Source of the DNA: Paraliobacillus salinarum
Lineage (GTDB): Bacteria; Bacillota; Bacilli; Bacillales; Amphibacillaceae
Assembly (NCBI RefSeq): GCF_014083865.1
Contig: NZ_JACEFA010000005.1
Coordinates: 62,001 to 126,000 of the forward strand
Length of the DNA stretch: 64,000 nucleotides
Reading direction: 5' to 3'
The notes below the pieces were generated by a model. It had not been told where the DNA came from. It worked only from the letters and a program-made list of their open reading frames with translations, and ran no database searches. Numbering within the stretch: position 1 is the stretch's first letter; each line of letters starts with the position of its first letter. Below are positions 24,339 to 33,541 of this stretch, piece after piece. Both the position numbers and the translations under genes were made by a program.

Positions 24339-25274
24339 ATGGGACTTCTCAAAAAAGATCGAATTAATATGATGATAACGGATCATGTTATTCGGTATCT
24401 GTATCAAAATAATAGAACAAGTGATCATGGTGAAGTTAAATTAGAGCCTGGTTTAATAGAAGATGGAAAAATTCTTGATAAGCCTAGATTAATCGGCATT
24501 CTAAAAACATTAGTTAAAGAGAAGAAGTGGAGAAATAAAGAGGTAGCCTTTTGTGTTCCTGACGCTTTTGTTACATTACGTGATGAAAAGGTTCCGAAGC
24601 AATTAAGTGGTGATGAAGTTAAACAATATATACAAATGGAATTAGATAAAACGATTCGATTGCCGTTTAAAAATCCAGTCATTGATTTTGAAGTAATTAA
24701 ACGGGAAGAAGATTCGAATCACATTTTGCTATTTGCATACCCGAAAGATCGCTTAGAGACATACATCGATGTTTTTCGCCAAGCAAATTGTAAATTGACG
24801 ATCGCAGACTTTTCTTTTTTATCTGTCTATCGCACTTTTGCTGCACATGAATTAATCAAAAAAGAGTCACATGTACTAATAATTCAATGGAGAAAAGACG
24901 ATGTTGTTTTGACAGTATTTCATAATGATCGACCATATTTTAATCGACACATTCAGCTTGAAGGATCGAGTCTACCCGAACATGATCAAGTAGTGGAAGA
25001 TAATATTTCTAGCGTAGTCGAACTAGAAACTTTTCAAAGAGTAGTTGATGAACAGCTTATCACTATTGAGCGTTTTATGGATTTTTATCAATATTCTGTT
25101 ATGAATAATAGCGCACAAATTGATAGTATTGCGTTAGCTGGAGATTCTACCTATCACTCAGAGATAAAACAATTATTAGAAGATCGGTTCAATTTGACTG
25201 TTCTCACGTTATTAAATCATCAAGAGCTTCCACTACCATACACGGAACTATATGGCCTAACGTTAAGAAAATAG
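24339..25274 (+). CDS. pilM: Type IV pilus assembly protein PilM
   Basis: About 311 residues. ATG 24339 lies nine bases after AAGGA; ATG 24333 is too close. Actin-like cytoplasmic protein that binds the N terminus of PilN and links the assembly motor to the alignment complex. FtsA/PilM-like segments are EVAFCVPDAFVTLRDEKVP, EVKQYIQMELDKTIRLPF and DSIALAGDSTYHSEIKQLLEDRF. The nucleotide-binding motifs are less clear than in Gram-negative PilM. The order pilM-pilN-pilO confirms the call. pilD ends 12 bp upstream. Confidence 0.88.
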   Translation: MGLLKKDRINMMITDHVIRYLYQNNRTSDHGEVKLEPGLIEDGKILDKPRLIGILKTLVKEKKWRNKEVAFCVPDAFVTLRDEKVPKQLSGDEVKQYIQMELDKTIRLPFKNPVIDFEVIKREEDSNHILLFAYPKDRLETYIDVFRQANCKLTIADFSFLSVYRTFAAHELIKKESHVLIIQWRKDDVVLTVFHNDRPYFNRHIQLEGSSLPEHDQVVEDNISSVVELETFQRVVDEQLITIERFMDFYQYSVMNNSAQIDSIALAGDSTYHSEIKQLLEDRFNLTVLTLLNHQELPLPYTELYGLTLRK

Positions 25275-25315
25275 ATACTTATATCCCATATTAAAACGTA
25301 TAGGAGTTCAATCAT

Positions 25316-25843
25316 ATGATAGAAGTTAATTTAGTTGAAAAGAAACAAACAAATGCCTCTCCGTATATCTTAGTTGGTTTTTTTGTATTCAGTGCTTTGC
25401 TAATAGGATTAAGTTTCTTTTTATATCAAAATTTTTTAGAGGGTAAACAAGAGTCGCTAATGAAGGTCTATGCTGAAAATAATATTCATCTCAATGAAAT
25501 AAGACAGGAAAGCCAAGTGATTCAACAAGTTAATGTGATAGAAAGGGATATAGAGCATTTACAAAGCATTATTTTTCCAAGCTCTCACGTATTACAACAA
25601 ACCAATGCTACGTTACCTGAGCAATCTACTATTCAGCATTATACTTTCACGATCACTGATGGATTACGAGTGAAATTGAGGGCAGAATCCATTGAAGAGA
25701 CGTCTCAATTTGTTCAATCTATGCGTAGCTTTTCTTTTGTTGAGCAAGCCGAATTAGTGGAACTAGAGCAAACGGGCGATCAGTATGTAGCTGAATTCAC
25801 GTTTGCTGTTAATAAAGATTCTTTATTAGAGGAAGCTGATTAA
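25316..25843 (+). CDS. pilN: Type IV pilus assembly protein PilN
   Basis: 175 residues, ATG preceded by TAGGAGTTCAATC. Bitopic membrane protein. The start MIEVNLVEKK corresponds to the conserved PilM-binding motif (I-N-L-L in most PilN). One transmembrane helix (about 17-40) is followed by an extracytoplasmic coiled coil (about 45-85) and a small alpha/beta domain (about 105-170). It partners PilM and PilO. The pilO gene starts one base after its stop. Confidence 0.88.
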   Translation: MIEVNLVEKKQTNASPYILVGFFVFSALLIGLSFFLYQNFLEGKQESLMKVYAENNIHLNEIRQESQVIQQVNVIERDIEHLQSIIFPSSHVLQQTNATLPEQSTIQHYTFTITDGLRVKLRAESIEETSQFVQSMRSFSFVEQAELVELEQTGDQYVAEFTFAVNKDSLLEEAD

Positions 25844-25844
25844 A

Positions 25845-26378
25845 ATGAAAATAGAATGGAATAGAAGTTATTCAATCGCCTTAATCGTCATAGTGTTTGT
25901 GCTTATCCTTGGGGGAGTATTAGGTTTCTATAAATATGTTAATCCAACGCAAAAAGAACTGAAGCAGCTTGAAGAAGAGATAGTATCCCAAGAGAAGTTA
26001 ATTAAAGAAGTAAAAGCAAATCAAAAAGCAATTGGTGAAGCAACCGTACGTAATGAACAATTAGAAAAACAATTGCCAAAAACTTTATTAGTTGATCAAT
26101 TACTAGTAGAAATAGAAGCGTTAGAAGAGGCATCGGACATTGAAATCTCAAAAATAGTAGCTAGTGAAGCTTCTGTTTTACCAGAATCTTATCCAGCCTT
26201 AATCCCAACAAACTACTCGATTGAATTTAACGCGGGTAATTATGATGCAATGTACAATTTTATCGACGAATTAACAAATGCAGAGCGAATATTGGAGATC
26301 GGACAGCTTGAGTATGAGCAAAATAGTGAAAGTGGAATGAAGGCTATTGTCAATATAACAGCGTTTAGCTCTGAATAA
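25845..26378 (+). CDS. pilO: Type IV pilus assembly protein PilO
   Basis: 177 residues. One N-terminal membrane helix (about 10-30), a long coiled coil (about 36-75, ELKQLEEEIVSQEKLIKEVK) and a C-terminal alpha/beta domain with the PilO-like YSIEFNAGNYDAMYNFIDEL. It heterodimerises with PilN. It is the last pilus gene; a strong terminator follows. No PilP or secretin PilQ is present, as expected for a single-membrane cell. Confidence 0.88.
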   Translation: MKIEWNRSYSIALIVIVFVLILGGVLGFYKYVNPTQKELKQLEEEIVSQEKLIKEVKANQKAIGEATVRNEQLEKQLPKTLLVDQLLVEIEALEEASDIEISKIVASEASVLPESYPALIPTNYSIEFNAGNYDAMYNFIDELTNAERILEIGQLEYEQNSESGMKAIVNITAFSSE

Positions 26379-26420
26379 AATCAGTTATGACTTTTATAAA
26401 AAATTAAATGTGGATTGTCG

Positions 26421-26466
26421 AACGAATGATAACTATGTATTTCAATAGTTAATGATTCGTTTTTTT
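26421..26466 (+). terminator. Terminator of the pilus operon
   Basis: AACGAAT (26421-26427) pairs with ATTCGTT (26455-26461) and TAACTAT with ATAGTTA inside, with small bulges; seven T follow. Confidence 0.85.
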
Positions 26467-26566
26467 GTTGAAAAATTGTTTATAGCAATAGACAAAACTC
26501 GCCTTTCTTTTTAGTTGAACTGTGATAGAGTATGGCAAAACAGGCTTTGAGATTGGGGAGAGAGTT

Positions 26567-27457
26567 ATGCGCGGTGATGATAAAATTGTTGTGAAATTAA
26601 ACAATGAAAATATAGAAGCAAACAAACGAAAAGTAGATCCATCTTATGATTGGTATAAGGAGCAGGCTGCCTCAATTGACAGTCAGGATAATGAAATAGA
26701 TGAATTGGAACGACGAACACCAGTTTATTCTATGTCTAATCCAAAAAAGAAGAAAAATCGATATCTTAAATCTATTCTATTAACAACCAGTCTGGCGATT
26801 ATAGTAGGTATCGGCTTTGGGTTTGGTGTCCTGAAAATGTTCGTCGAGATCGATAAGCCGAACGCAACTGTATCATCGAATCAATCTATCATAGTAGATG
26901 ATGAAGAGGAAGATGGTAAAAAGAAATCAGGCGCTGAAACATCATCTATCATACTACCTAGTATCTCAGCATTTATTGTCCAAGCAGGGATGTTTTCTAC
27001 TGAAGACAAAGCCAGTGAATGGAAAGGAAAGTTAGAACAGGCTGGCTTCAATGCTTTTTCTTGGAAGTCTGATGATGGCGTTCGATTAATTACAAGTATC
27101 CACGGGACGAAAGAAAAAGGGGAACAAATGGCTGATAAGTTAGCTGAATCGAATTATGAAGGGTATGTACGTCAGTGGAGTACAGAGGAAAAGGCAATGG
27201 AATTATCTGCAGAAGAAGGGAAATGGCTACAGGAATTTGCCTCACTATTCATGAGCATAGTAGAAAACGTTTCGGATGAAAAAGTAATTGGAGATAAATT
27301 GGTAGAGTGGAATGATTGGGTAGAATCTGGCCCAAAAGAAATGTCAGACGCGTTAACCAGTTTCAAAAAAACAGCTAGTACGTTTTCTAAAATGAAAACA
27401 AAAGAAAAACGTCATGAACATTTGTTAAACATCTGGTACCATTATGATCAATTGTAA
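26567..27457 (+). CDS. spoIIB: Stage II sporulation protein B, SPOR domain
   Basis: 296 residues from ATG 26567, after GGGGAGAGAG; an upstream frame start at 26522 has no site. SpoIIB localises to the septum and helps engulfment of the forespore. The N-terminal cytoplasmic part (about 1-65) is charged, one membrane helix follows (about 68-92, ILLTTSLAIIVGIGFGFGV), and an extracellular SPOR domain lies at about 135-205 (FIVQAGMFSTEDKASEWKGK), which binds denuded peptidoglycan. The C-terminal region is helical and unnamed. Its position before radC matches B. subtilis comC-spoIIB-maf-radC, except that maf is absent here. Confidence 0.85.
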   Translation: MRGDDKIVVKLNNENIEANKRKVDPSYDWYKEQAASIDSQDNEIDELERRTPVYSMSNPKKKKNRYLKSILLTTSLAIIVGIGFGFGVLKMFVEIDKPNATVSSNQSIIVDDEEEDGKKKSGAETSSIILPSISAFIVQAGMFSTEDKASEWKGKLEQAGFNAFSWKSDDGVRLITSIHGTKEKGEQMADKLAESNYEGYVRQWSTEEKAMELSAEEGKWLQEFASLFMSIVENVSDEKVIGDKLVEWNDWVESGPKEMSDALTSFKKTASTFSKMKTKEKRHEHLLNIWYHYDQL

Positions 27458-27563
27458 TTTTCATATCAAAATCATTATTTACAATAGATAATTTGTCAGA
27501 AAACCTATGAATTACTGAATGTAGGTTAATTTTAGACTAAATCATTATGCTGTTTATATCTTT

Positions 27564-27592
27564 TTGACCATTTGTTTTCTATTGGCCATATT
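27564..27592 (+). promoter_or_regulatory. Possible promoter of radC
   Basis: TTGACC (27564-27569) and CATATT (27587-27592), spacer 17 bp. Confidence 0.4.
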
Positions 27593-27638
27593 CGTAAACT
27601 AATAATAATAATATTAATTTTGCGAATGAGGTGGAACA

Positions 27639-28328
27639 TTGAGTAAAACACATGTGACAATGAAAGATGTACCAATGCAAGATCGCCCTAGAGAACGCTT
27701 AGCTAAATTAGGGGCACAACAAGTATCCAACCAAGAATTGTTATCAATTCTTTTAGGGACAGGCACAAAAACAGAGTCTGTTCAACAGCTGGCACAACGA
27801 GTGCTCATGCATTTTGAAGGAATTAACTTATTGCGTGATTCCACATTAGAAGAATTAACAGCAATTAAAGGAATTGGTACGGTTAAAGCGGTTATTGTTT
27901 TAGCCGCAATTGAATTAGGTAACCGGATCAATCAACTCAAGCCGCAGGAACGTTATTGTATACGAAGTCCAGAAGATGGCGCTAACTTCGTAATGGAAGA
28001 AATGCGCATGTTGAAACAGGAGCATTTTGTTGTTATTTTTCTGAACACGAAGAATCAAGTTATTCATCGACAGACCGTGTTTATTGGAAGCCTTAATGCA
28101 TCGATTGTACATCCTCGTGAAGTTTTCAGAGAAGCAGTTAAACGTGCTGCTGCATCAATCATTTGTTGTCATAATCATCCCTCTGGAGATCCCTCTCCCT
28201 CACAAGAAGATATTCAAGTAACAAAAAGGTTAGCCGAATGTGGTAAGATGATCGGTATAGAACTTTTAGACCATCTAGTTATTGGTGATCATAAATTTAT
28301 TTCATTAAAAGAAAAAGGATATGTATAG
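27639..28328 (+). CDS. radC: RadC-family JAB-domain protein
   Basis: 229 residues, TTG start after GAGGTGG. The N terminus has a helix-hairpin-helix (LEELTAIKGIGTVKAVIVLAA, about 68-90). The C-terminal MPN/JAB domain carries the metal site HNHPSGDPSPSQEDI with the upstream Glu. Despite the name, a role in DNA repair is not established in this family; the domain suggests a metalloprotease-like fold. It sits before mreB as in B. subtilis. The hairpin 28380-28419 lies after it. Confidence 0.95.
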   Translation: MSKTHVTMKDVPMQDRPRERLAKLGAQQVSNQELLSILLGTGTKTESVQQLAQRVLMHFEGINLLRDSTLEELTAIKGIGTVKAVIVLAAIELGNRINQLKPQERYCIRSPEDGANFVMEEMRMLKQEHFVVIFLNTKNQVIHRQTVFIGSLNASIVHPREVFREAVKRAAASIICCHNHPSGDPSPSQEDIQVTKRLAECGKMIGIELLDHLVIGDHKFISLKEKGYV

Positions 28329-28379
28329 CACTATCTATTTTTTGTATTTTTTCGTATAATTGTATAGACGAAATTCTTA

Positions 28380-28419
28380 TTAGCGCCATTTTACAAGATT
28401 TTCTTGTGTTTGGCGCTAA
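28380..28419 (+). terminator. Hairpin after radC, possible weak terminator
   Basis: Perfect TTAGCGCCA (28380-28388) / TGGCGCTAA (28411-28419) with an inner ACAAGA/TCTTGT. There is no long T-run, so it may be a partial terminator or a processing hairpin. Confidence 0.45.
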
Positions 28420-28550
28420 TTGTTATGATAAATCGAAATATCGTCCTAGCCTTTTCATGTTATGATATTTATAATGAAAAATATTACTTCATGGATGCAA
28501 ATTTGAAAAAATCAATTAGACATTGTGTGTTTTAGAGAGGGAGATTTAAG

Positions 28551-29585
28551 TTGGCATTTAATTTTTCGCAGGATTTAGGTATAGATTTAGGTACTGCAAA
28601 TACGTTAGTTTATATGAAATCAAAAGGGATCGTTGTTAGGGAACCTTCTGTCGTTGCTCGCAACAATTCAACAGGAGATATTGAAGCGGTTGGTGGCGAC
28701 GCACGTAATATGATTGGTCGAACACCAGGAAATATTTCTGTTATTCGCCCGATGAGAGATGGTGTGATTGCAGATTACGATACAACTGCTGCAATGATGA
28801 AGTACTATATTCGTTTAGCACAAAAAAATCGCTCTGCTTTTGCTAGAAAACCAAATGTGATGGTTTGTGTTCCTTCAGGGATTACAATGGTAGAAGAACG
28901 AGCAGTAATTGACGCGACAAAACAAGCAGGAGCAAAAGAGGCATATCCAATTGCTGAACCATTTGCCGCCGCTATTGGTGCTGGTCTACCAGTTTGGGAA
29001 CCAACCGGAAGTATGATTGTTGATATTGGTGGGGGAACAACAGAAGTAGCGATTATTTCGTTAGGCGGCATTGTTACAAGTAAATCTATTCGAGTTGCTG
29101 GTGACGATATGGACGAAGCAATTATTCAATATGTTAGAAAAAAATATAACTTAATGATTGGTGAGCGCTCGGCTGAATCTATAAAAATGGATATCGGTTA
29201 TGCAGGAGAACCGACAGAGGATGCCGAAATGGATATCAGAGGAAGAGATCTATTAACAGGCCTACCTAAAACAATTTCAGTAACTGCTAAAGAAATTTCT
29301 AGTTCTTTAAATGATACAATTAGCGCTATTGTAGATGCTGTAAAAAATACATTAGAAAAAACACCTCCAGAGCTAGCAGCAGATATAATGGACCGTGGGA
29401 TTGTGTTATCCGGTGGAGGAGCCTTACTTGCTGGGTTAGATCAGGTAATAAGTGATGAAACGAAAATGCCTGTTTTTCTTGCTGAATCTCCTTTAGATAG
29501 TGTAGCGATAGGAACTGGAAAATCATTAGATTATATTCAACACTTTAAATCACAGCCAAATATTGCTACTAGATCAATGGAATAA
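28551..29585 (+). CDS. mreB: Rod-shape determining protein MreB
   Basis: 344 residues, TTG start after AGGGAGATTTAAG. Bacterial actin that positions the cell-wall elongation complex. The N-terminal phosphate-1 loop reads [14 protein letters not shown], phosphate-2 [13 protein letters not shown], and the adenosine region [22 protein letters not shown] may act as the membrane-inserting edge. Length and motifs are canonical for MreB; it is the first of the mreBCD-minCD set. Confidence 0.98.
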   Translation: MAFNFSQDLGIDLGTANTLVYMKSKGIVVREPSVVARNNSTGDIEAVGGDARNMIGRTPGNISVIRPMRDGVIADYDTTAAMMKYYIRLAQKNRSAFARKPNVMVCVPSGITMVEERAVIDATKQAGAKEAYPIAEPFAAAIGAGLPVWEPTGSMIVDIGGGTTEVAIISLGGIVTSKSIRVAGDDMDEAIIQYVRKKYNLMIGERSAESIKMDIGYAGEPTEDAEMDIRGRDLLTGLPKTISVTAKEISSSLNDTISAIVDAVKNTLEKTPPELAADIMDRGIVLSGGGALLAGLDQVISDETKMPVFLAESPLDSVAIGTGKSLDYIQHFKSQPNIATRSME

Positions 29586-29599
29586 GTGGGTGTTCATGC

Positions 29600-30484
29600 A
29601 TGTCTTTTTTTCGCAGGAAAAGATTATTTACCATACTAATAGGAATCATTATCCTTGTTGGCTTGATTGGATTCTCGATGAGTGATCGAGAAAAACTATC
29701 TGCTCCAGAGCAATTCGCTAAGGATGCGACAGGATGGTTGCAACAAATTATTCATACACCAGTTGAGTATGTGTCATCTATTTTTACCGCAATCGATGAT
29801 ATGAAAAATGTGTACGATGAAAATCAGCGATTAAAGGAAGAACTTAATCAGTATCAACAAACACTTTATGAAGTACAAGAGCTTCGTAAAGAAAATAAAA
29901 AGCTGGAGTCAATCATAGATAAAACAGATTCTGATAATATTGATGCTTATCGACCGATTCAGGCATCTGTTACGTCAAGAAGTCCTGAGCAATGGTTTAA
30001 GCAGGTTACAATTAACAAGGGAACTCAAGATGGGATAAAGAAGAATATGGCTGTTATTACAGGTGAAGGAATGATTGGTAAAATTCAATCGACTTCACAA
30101 TTTTCCTCTACTGTACTATTGTTAAATGGTTTTGACCGTTCTAATCGAATTTCAGTTAAAGTAAATTTACCTGATAAAGAAGAAGATGCTAGTGGATTTA
30201 TCTTAGGCTACGATGAAGAAAGAGAATCACTATTGCTTGAATTCACTGACTATGATCATGAAATTAAAGAAGATTCATATGTCTTCTCTTCTGGTTTAGG
30301 TGGTGTGTTTCCAAAAGGATTAGAAATAGGGAAAATAACCGAGGTTACAATGGATCAGTATGGATTAAGTAAAGTAGCATATGTAGAGACGTCTGCAGAT
30401 TTGTCTGACATCTATCATGTTATAGTAATTGATCGACAAATGGATGGTGCAATAGAAGAAACAGAAGGGGAGGACAAAGAGTAA
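29600..30484 (+). CDS. mreC: Cell shape protein MreC
   Basis: 294 residues. One N-terminal membrane helix (about 9-27) is followed by a coiled coil (about 70-110, ENQRLKEELNQYQQTLYEVQ) and two beta-barrel subdomains outside the cell (about 120-285; TINKGTQDGIKKNMAVITG, SGLGGVFPKGLEIGKI). It forms the extracellular scaffold of the elongasome with MreD and the penicillin-binding proteins. Its TAA shares a base with the ATG of mreD, so the two are translationally coupled. Confidence 0.97.
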   Translation: MSFFRRKRLFTILIGIIILVGLIGFSMSDREKLSAPEQFAKDATGWLQQIIHTPVEYVSSIFTAIDDMKNVYDENQRLKEELNQYQQTLYEVQELRKENKKLESIIDKTDSDNIDAYRPIQASVTSRSPEQWFKQVTINKGTQDGIKKNMAVITGEGMIGKIQSTSQFSSTVLLLNGFDRSNRISVKVNLPDKEEDASGFILGYDEERESLLLEFTDYDHEIKEDSYVFSSGLGGVFPKGLEIGKITEVTMDQYGLSKVAYVETSADLSDIYHVIVIDRQMDGAIEETEGEDKE

Positions 30485-31014
30485 TGTCACGTATTTATAT
30501 TCCACTCTTACTCCTTTTCTTGTTTGTAATAGAAGGTATTGGTTATGACTTTATTCCAAATGCTATGCTGCAACAAGGCTGGTTACTTGTTGCACACTGG
30601 GCATTTATCTTCATTATTTTAATGGGATTATTTTATGATTTAGAAAAAACATACTACTCTATTTTGGCTGCAATTATCATCGGTTTAATGAGAGATGTTA
30701 TCTATACAGATATAATCGGTGTCTACATGTTTGCTTATGGTCTTGTTATCTATTTCATTCATGGTGTTCGAAAGGTATTACACGCTAACTTTTTTGTAAC
30801 ATTATTGCTTGTAATCGTAGGTGTTATATTAGTGGACAGCGGTGTATCTTTTGCGTATTATTCTATTGGAATTAATAAAATGCTGTTTACCGATTACCTT
30901 TTCAGTCGGCTTTTACCAACTCTTGGCTTTAATATTCTTGTTTTTTGTTTGTTATACCCTATTTTTAAGAACCGTCTTTTAACCTGGTCAGAAAACCGTT
31001 TTTCCAACAAATAA
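30484..31014 (+). CDS. mreD: Cell shape protein MreD
   Basis: 176 residues, very hydrophobic, with about five to six membrane helices, and starting MSRIYIPLLLLFLFVIEGIGYDF as is usual in Bacillaceae MreD. Partner of MreC in the elongation complex. It starts at the last base of mreC. About 125 bp separate it from minC. Confidence 0.95.
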   Translation: MSRIYIPLLLLFLFVIEGIGYDFIPNAMLQQGWLLVAHWAFIFIILMGLFYDLEKTYYSILAAIIIGLMRDVIYTDIIGVYMFAYGLVIYFIHGVRKVLHANFFVTLLLVIVGVILVDSGVSFAYYSIGINKMLFTDYLFSRLLPTLGFNILVFCLLYPIFKNRLLTWSENRFSNK

Positions 31015-31140
31015 TTTTTGACAAGAGTATTATAAACAAATAGCTACTGTATTTTTAAAATATATTATGTTCGCAATAAGTGTATTTTAGCTATTATTTA
31101 AAAAAATGTTAATGATAAAGAAGAATGAGGTGAACCAACC

Positions 31141-31827
31141 GTGACAAAAAGTAAGCAACTGATTACAATTAAAGGAACACGGGATGGCTTAACATTGAAT
31201 ATAGATGATTCCTGTTCGTTTGGGACAGTGTTAAATGAATTAGAGCGCGTCTTATCGACTGAATATATGGATGAAGATGCTCCTATGATCACCGTGACAA
31301 TTCACCTAGGTAATCGGTATTTACATAAAGAGCAAGAACAGGAGCTTCGTGATTTAATCAGAAGTAAACATAAGTTGGTAGTACAAGCTATAGAATCAAA
31401 TGTTCTTTTAAAAGAAGATGCTTTAACATGGAAGAATGAAAGTGAATTGAAAGTTATTACTAAAATGGTTCGTTCAGGTCAGGTGGTTGAAATCGTAGGT
31501 GATGTGTTACTAATAGGTGATATCAATCCTGGTGGAAAGTTAGTAGCAACCGGTAACATCTTTGTTTTAGGTAGTTTGCGCGGGATTGCCCATGCAGGTA
31601 CTCACGGAAACCGACAGGCGGTCATTGCTGCGTCTTATATGCAACCAACACAATTGCGCATCGCAGATCATATTAGTAGATCACCCGATTATGAATCCAC
31701 AGGTGTCTATATGGAATGTGGCTTTATTGATGAAAAGGAAGAAAAAATAGTCATTGATCGATTGCAAATTCTTACACAAAAAAGACCAGATTTAAATGGG
31801 TTTGAAAGGAGAATTTTAAATGGGTGA
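31141..31827 (+). CDS. minC: Septum site-determining protein MinC
   Basis: 228 residues, GTG start with GAGGTGAAC upstream. FtsZ polymerisation inhibitor that acts near poles with MinD. The N-terminal FtsZ-binding domain (about 1-100) is followed by the C-terminal beta-helix (about 118-205; VLLIGDINPGGKLVATGNIF, VLGSLRGIAHAGTHGN) that dimerises and binds MinD. Its end overlaps minD by eight bases. Confidence 0.97.
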   Translation: MTKSKQLITIKGTRDGLTLNIDDSCSFGTVLNELERVLSTEYMDEDAPMITVTIHLGNRYLHKEQEQELRDLIRSKHKLVVQAIESNVLLKEDALTWKNESELKVITKMVRSGQVVEIVGDVLLIGDINPGGKLVATGNIFVLGSLRGIAHAGTHGNRQAVIAASYMQPTQLRIADHISRSPDYESTGVYMECGFIDEKEEKIVIDRLQILTQKRPDLNGFERRILNG

Positions 31828-32617
31828 GGCAATTGTAATCACTTCTGGGAAAGGTGGCGTTGGTAAAACAACGACAACCGCCAATCTAGGAACGGCATTA
31901 GCATTAAATGATAAGAAAGTTTGTTTGATGGATACAGACATAGGGCTTAGAAATCTTGATGTAGTGATGGGATTAGAAAACCGTATTATCTATGACATCA
32001 TTGATGTTGCACAAGAACGGTGTAAACTAAAACAAGCATTAATTAGAGATAAGCGATTTGATTATTTGTATTTGTTACCAGCTGCGCAAACAAGTGATAA
32101 AACAGATTTAACACCTGAAGCAATGGTGAAAATGATTTCAGAATTAAAACAAGAGTTTGATTATATTTTAATTGATTGTCCTGCTGGGATTGAACAAGGT
32201 TATCAAAACGCAGTTGCTGGAGCAGATAAAGCGATCGTTGTAACAACACCTGAGAAATCAAGTGTACGTGATGCGGATCGTATTATCGGTTTATTAGAAA
32301 AAGAGGATATTGAACCTGCAAAACTAGTAATCAATCGAATAAGAAATCATATGATGAAAAATGGAGATATGCTAGATATTGATGAAATCGTACAAATTTT
32401 ATCAATCGAACTTCTGGGTATTATTGCTGATGATGATGAAGTAATTAAGGCATCAAATCATGGTGAACCTGTTGCGTTTCAACCAAACACAAAAGCATCT
32501 ATTGCATACCGTAATATTAGTAGACGAATCTTAGGGGAATCAGTACCTTTACAATCCTTTGAAGACGAAAAAGGTATGTTCTCAAAAGTGAAAAAATTCT
32601 TCGGCATGCGTTCATAA
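31820..32617 (+). CDS. minD: Septum site-determining ATPase MinD
   Basis: 265 residues. Deviant Walker A SGKGGVGKTTTTAN (about 9-22), switch I/II MDTDIGLRNLD and LIDCPAGIEQG, and a C-terminal amphipathic membrane-targeting helix (MFSKVKKFFGM) that inserts in the membrane in the ATP state. It recruits MinC and, in Bacillus, works with DivIVA/MinJ. Followed by a strong terminator. Confidence 0.98.
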   Translation: MGEAIVITSGKGGVGKTTTTANLGTALALNDKKVCLMDTDIGLRNLDVVMGLENRIIYDIIDVAQERCKLKQALIRDKRFDYLYLLPAAQTSDKTDLTPEAMVKMISELKQEFDYILIDCPAGIEQGYQNAVAGADKAIVVTTPEKSSVRDADRIIGLLEKEDIEPAKLVINRIRNHMMKNGDMLDIDEIVQILSIELLGIIADDDEVIKASNHGEPVAFQPNTKASIAYRNISRRILGESVPLQSFEDEKGMFSKVKKFFGMRS

Positions 32618-32620
32618 AAA

Positions 32621-32664
32621 AACAAAAAGTATTTACGCTCAAACGTAAATACTTTTTGTTTTGG
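32621..32664 (+). terminator. Terminator of the mre-min unit
   Basis: A perfect 17-bp stem: arms 32621-32637 and 32644-32660, loop of six, then T-rich sequence. A-rich sequence on the left makes it able to work in both directions. Confidence 0.85.
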
Positions 32665-32767
32665 TCGTAATCTTAATGGAACTAAAGTGAATTATCAAAG
32701 TCTGTTCATATTAAACCTATTTTGTTCATAGACTTGTACAAATCGTTTATGAAGGATAGTGAAGCTA

Positions 32768-33541
32768 ATGAAAAAAGATGTGGAACAGATTAGAAAAGAA
32801 ATCGCCCGACGTAAACAAAAAAAAATACCAGCTAGTCAAAGAAAAACAAACCACTTACCAACGTCTACTAATAGATATTTTTTAGACGATGAAGAAAAAC
32901 ACGGTTACATGCCAACATTTGCATCAACTTCTACATCTTCAGATAAAAACAAACGAAACGCCTCATTTTTATTAAAATCAATGATTGCCGCAATTATCTT
33001 TATGTTTTTTACAATCAGTCATCAAGTCGACCAGTCATGGTTAGCTAAACCGAAGCAATGGGCGACTACTGCTTTGACTGAAGAATTCCCATTTGCAACC
33101 GTCAATCATTGGTATCAACAACAATTTGGTTCACCATTAGCATTGGTTACTAATGATACAACAATACAAACGGAACCTGTTTCTGCTTTACCGGTAAACG
33201 GAACGATTAGTGAGTCATTTCAAGCAAATGGACAAGGGATTATGATTAAAGCGGACGAGCTTTTAAAGGTATACGCTATGGATGGTGGAACGGTTATTTT
33301 TGCCGGAAATGATAGAAAGACAAACAAAACGATTATTGTGCAACATCCCGATAAAAGTACATCGATTTATGGAAACTTATCTGACATTCAGGTTAATCAA
33401 TATCAATTTATTAAAGCAAATCAGCAAATAGGTGTATTTTCTCCGTCAAAGGACAATGAAAAGGAGCTGTACTTTGCTATTAAGAAAAACAATCAATATC
33501 TTGATCCAGTGCAGGTGATTCAAGTTGATGATGCTTCGTAA
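32768..33541 (+). CDS. spoIVFA: Stage IV sporulation protein FA (SpoIVFA), M23-like
   Basis: 257 residues from ATG 32768 (AAGGATAG upstream; GTG 32759 is an alternative). Mother-cell membrane protein that holds the SpoIVFB protease inactive until the forespore signal arrives. The N-terminal region is basic and cytoplasmic (KKDVEQIRKEIARRKQKK), one membrane helix lies near 75-93, and the C-terminal M23/LytM domain (about 145-250; DGGTVIFAGNDRKTNKTIIV) faces the intermembrane space. It lacks the zinc ligands of active M23 enzymes as far as I can see. It overlaps spoIVFB by 14 bases, matching their joint function. Confidence 0.93.
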   Translation: MKKDVEQIRKEIARRKQKKIPASQRKTNHLPTSTNRYFLDDEEKHGYMPTFASTSTSSDKNKRNASFLLKSMIAAIIFMFFTISHQVDQSWLAKPKQWATTALTEEFPFATVNHWYQQQFGSPLALVTNDTTIQTEPVSALPVNGTISESFQANGQGIMIKADELLKVYAMDGGTVIFAGNDRKTNKTIIVQHPDKSTSIYGNLSDIQVNQYQFIKANQQIGVFSPSKDNEKELYFAIKKNNQYLDPVQVIQVDDAS

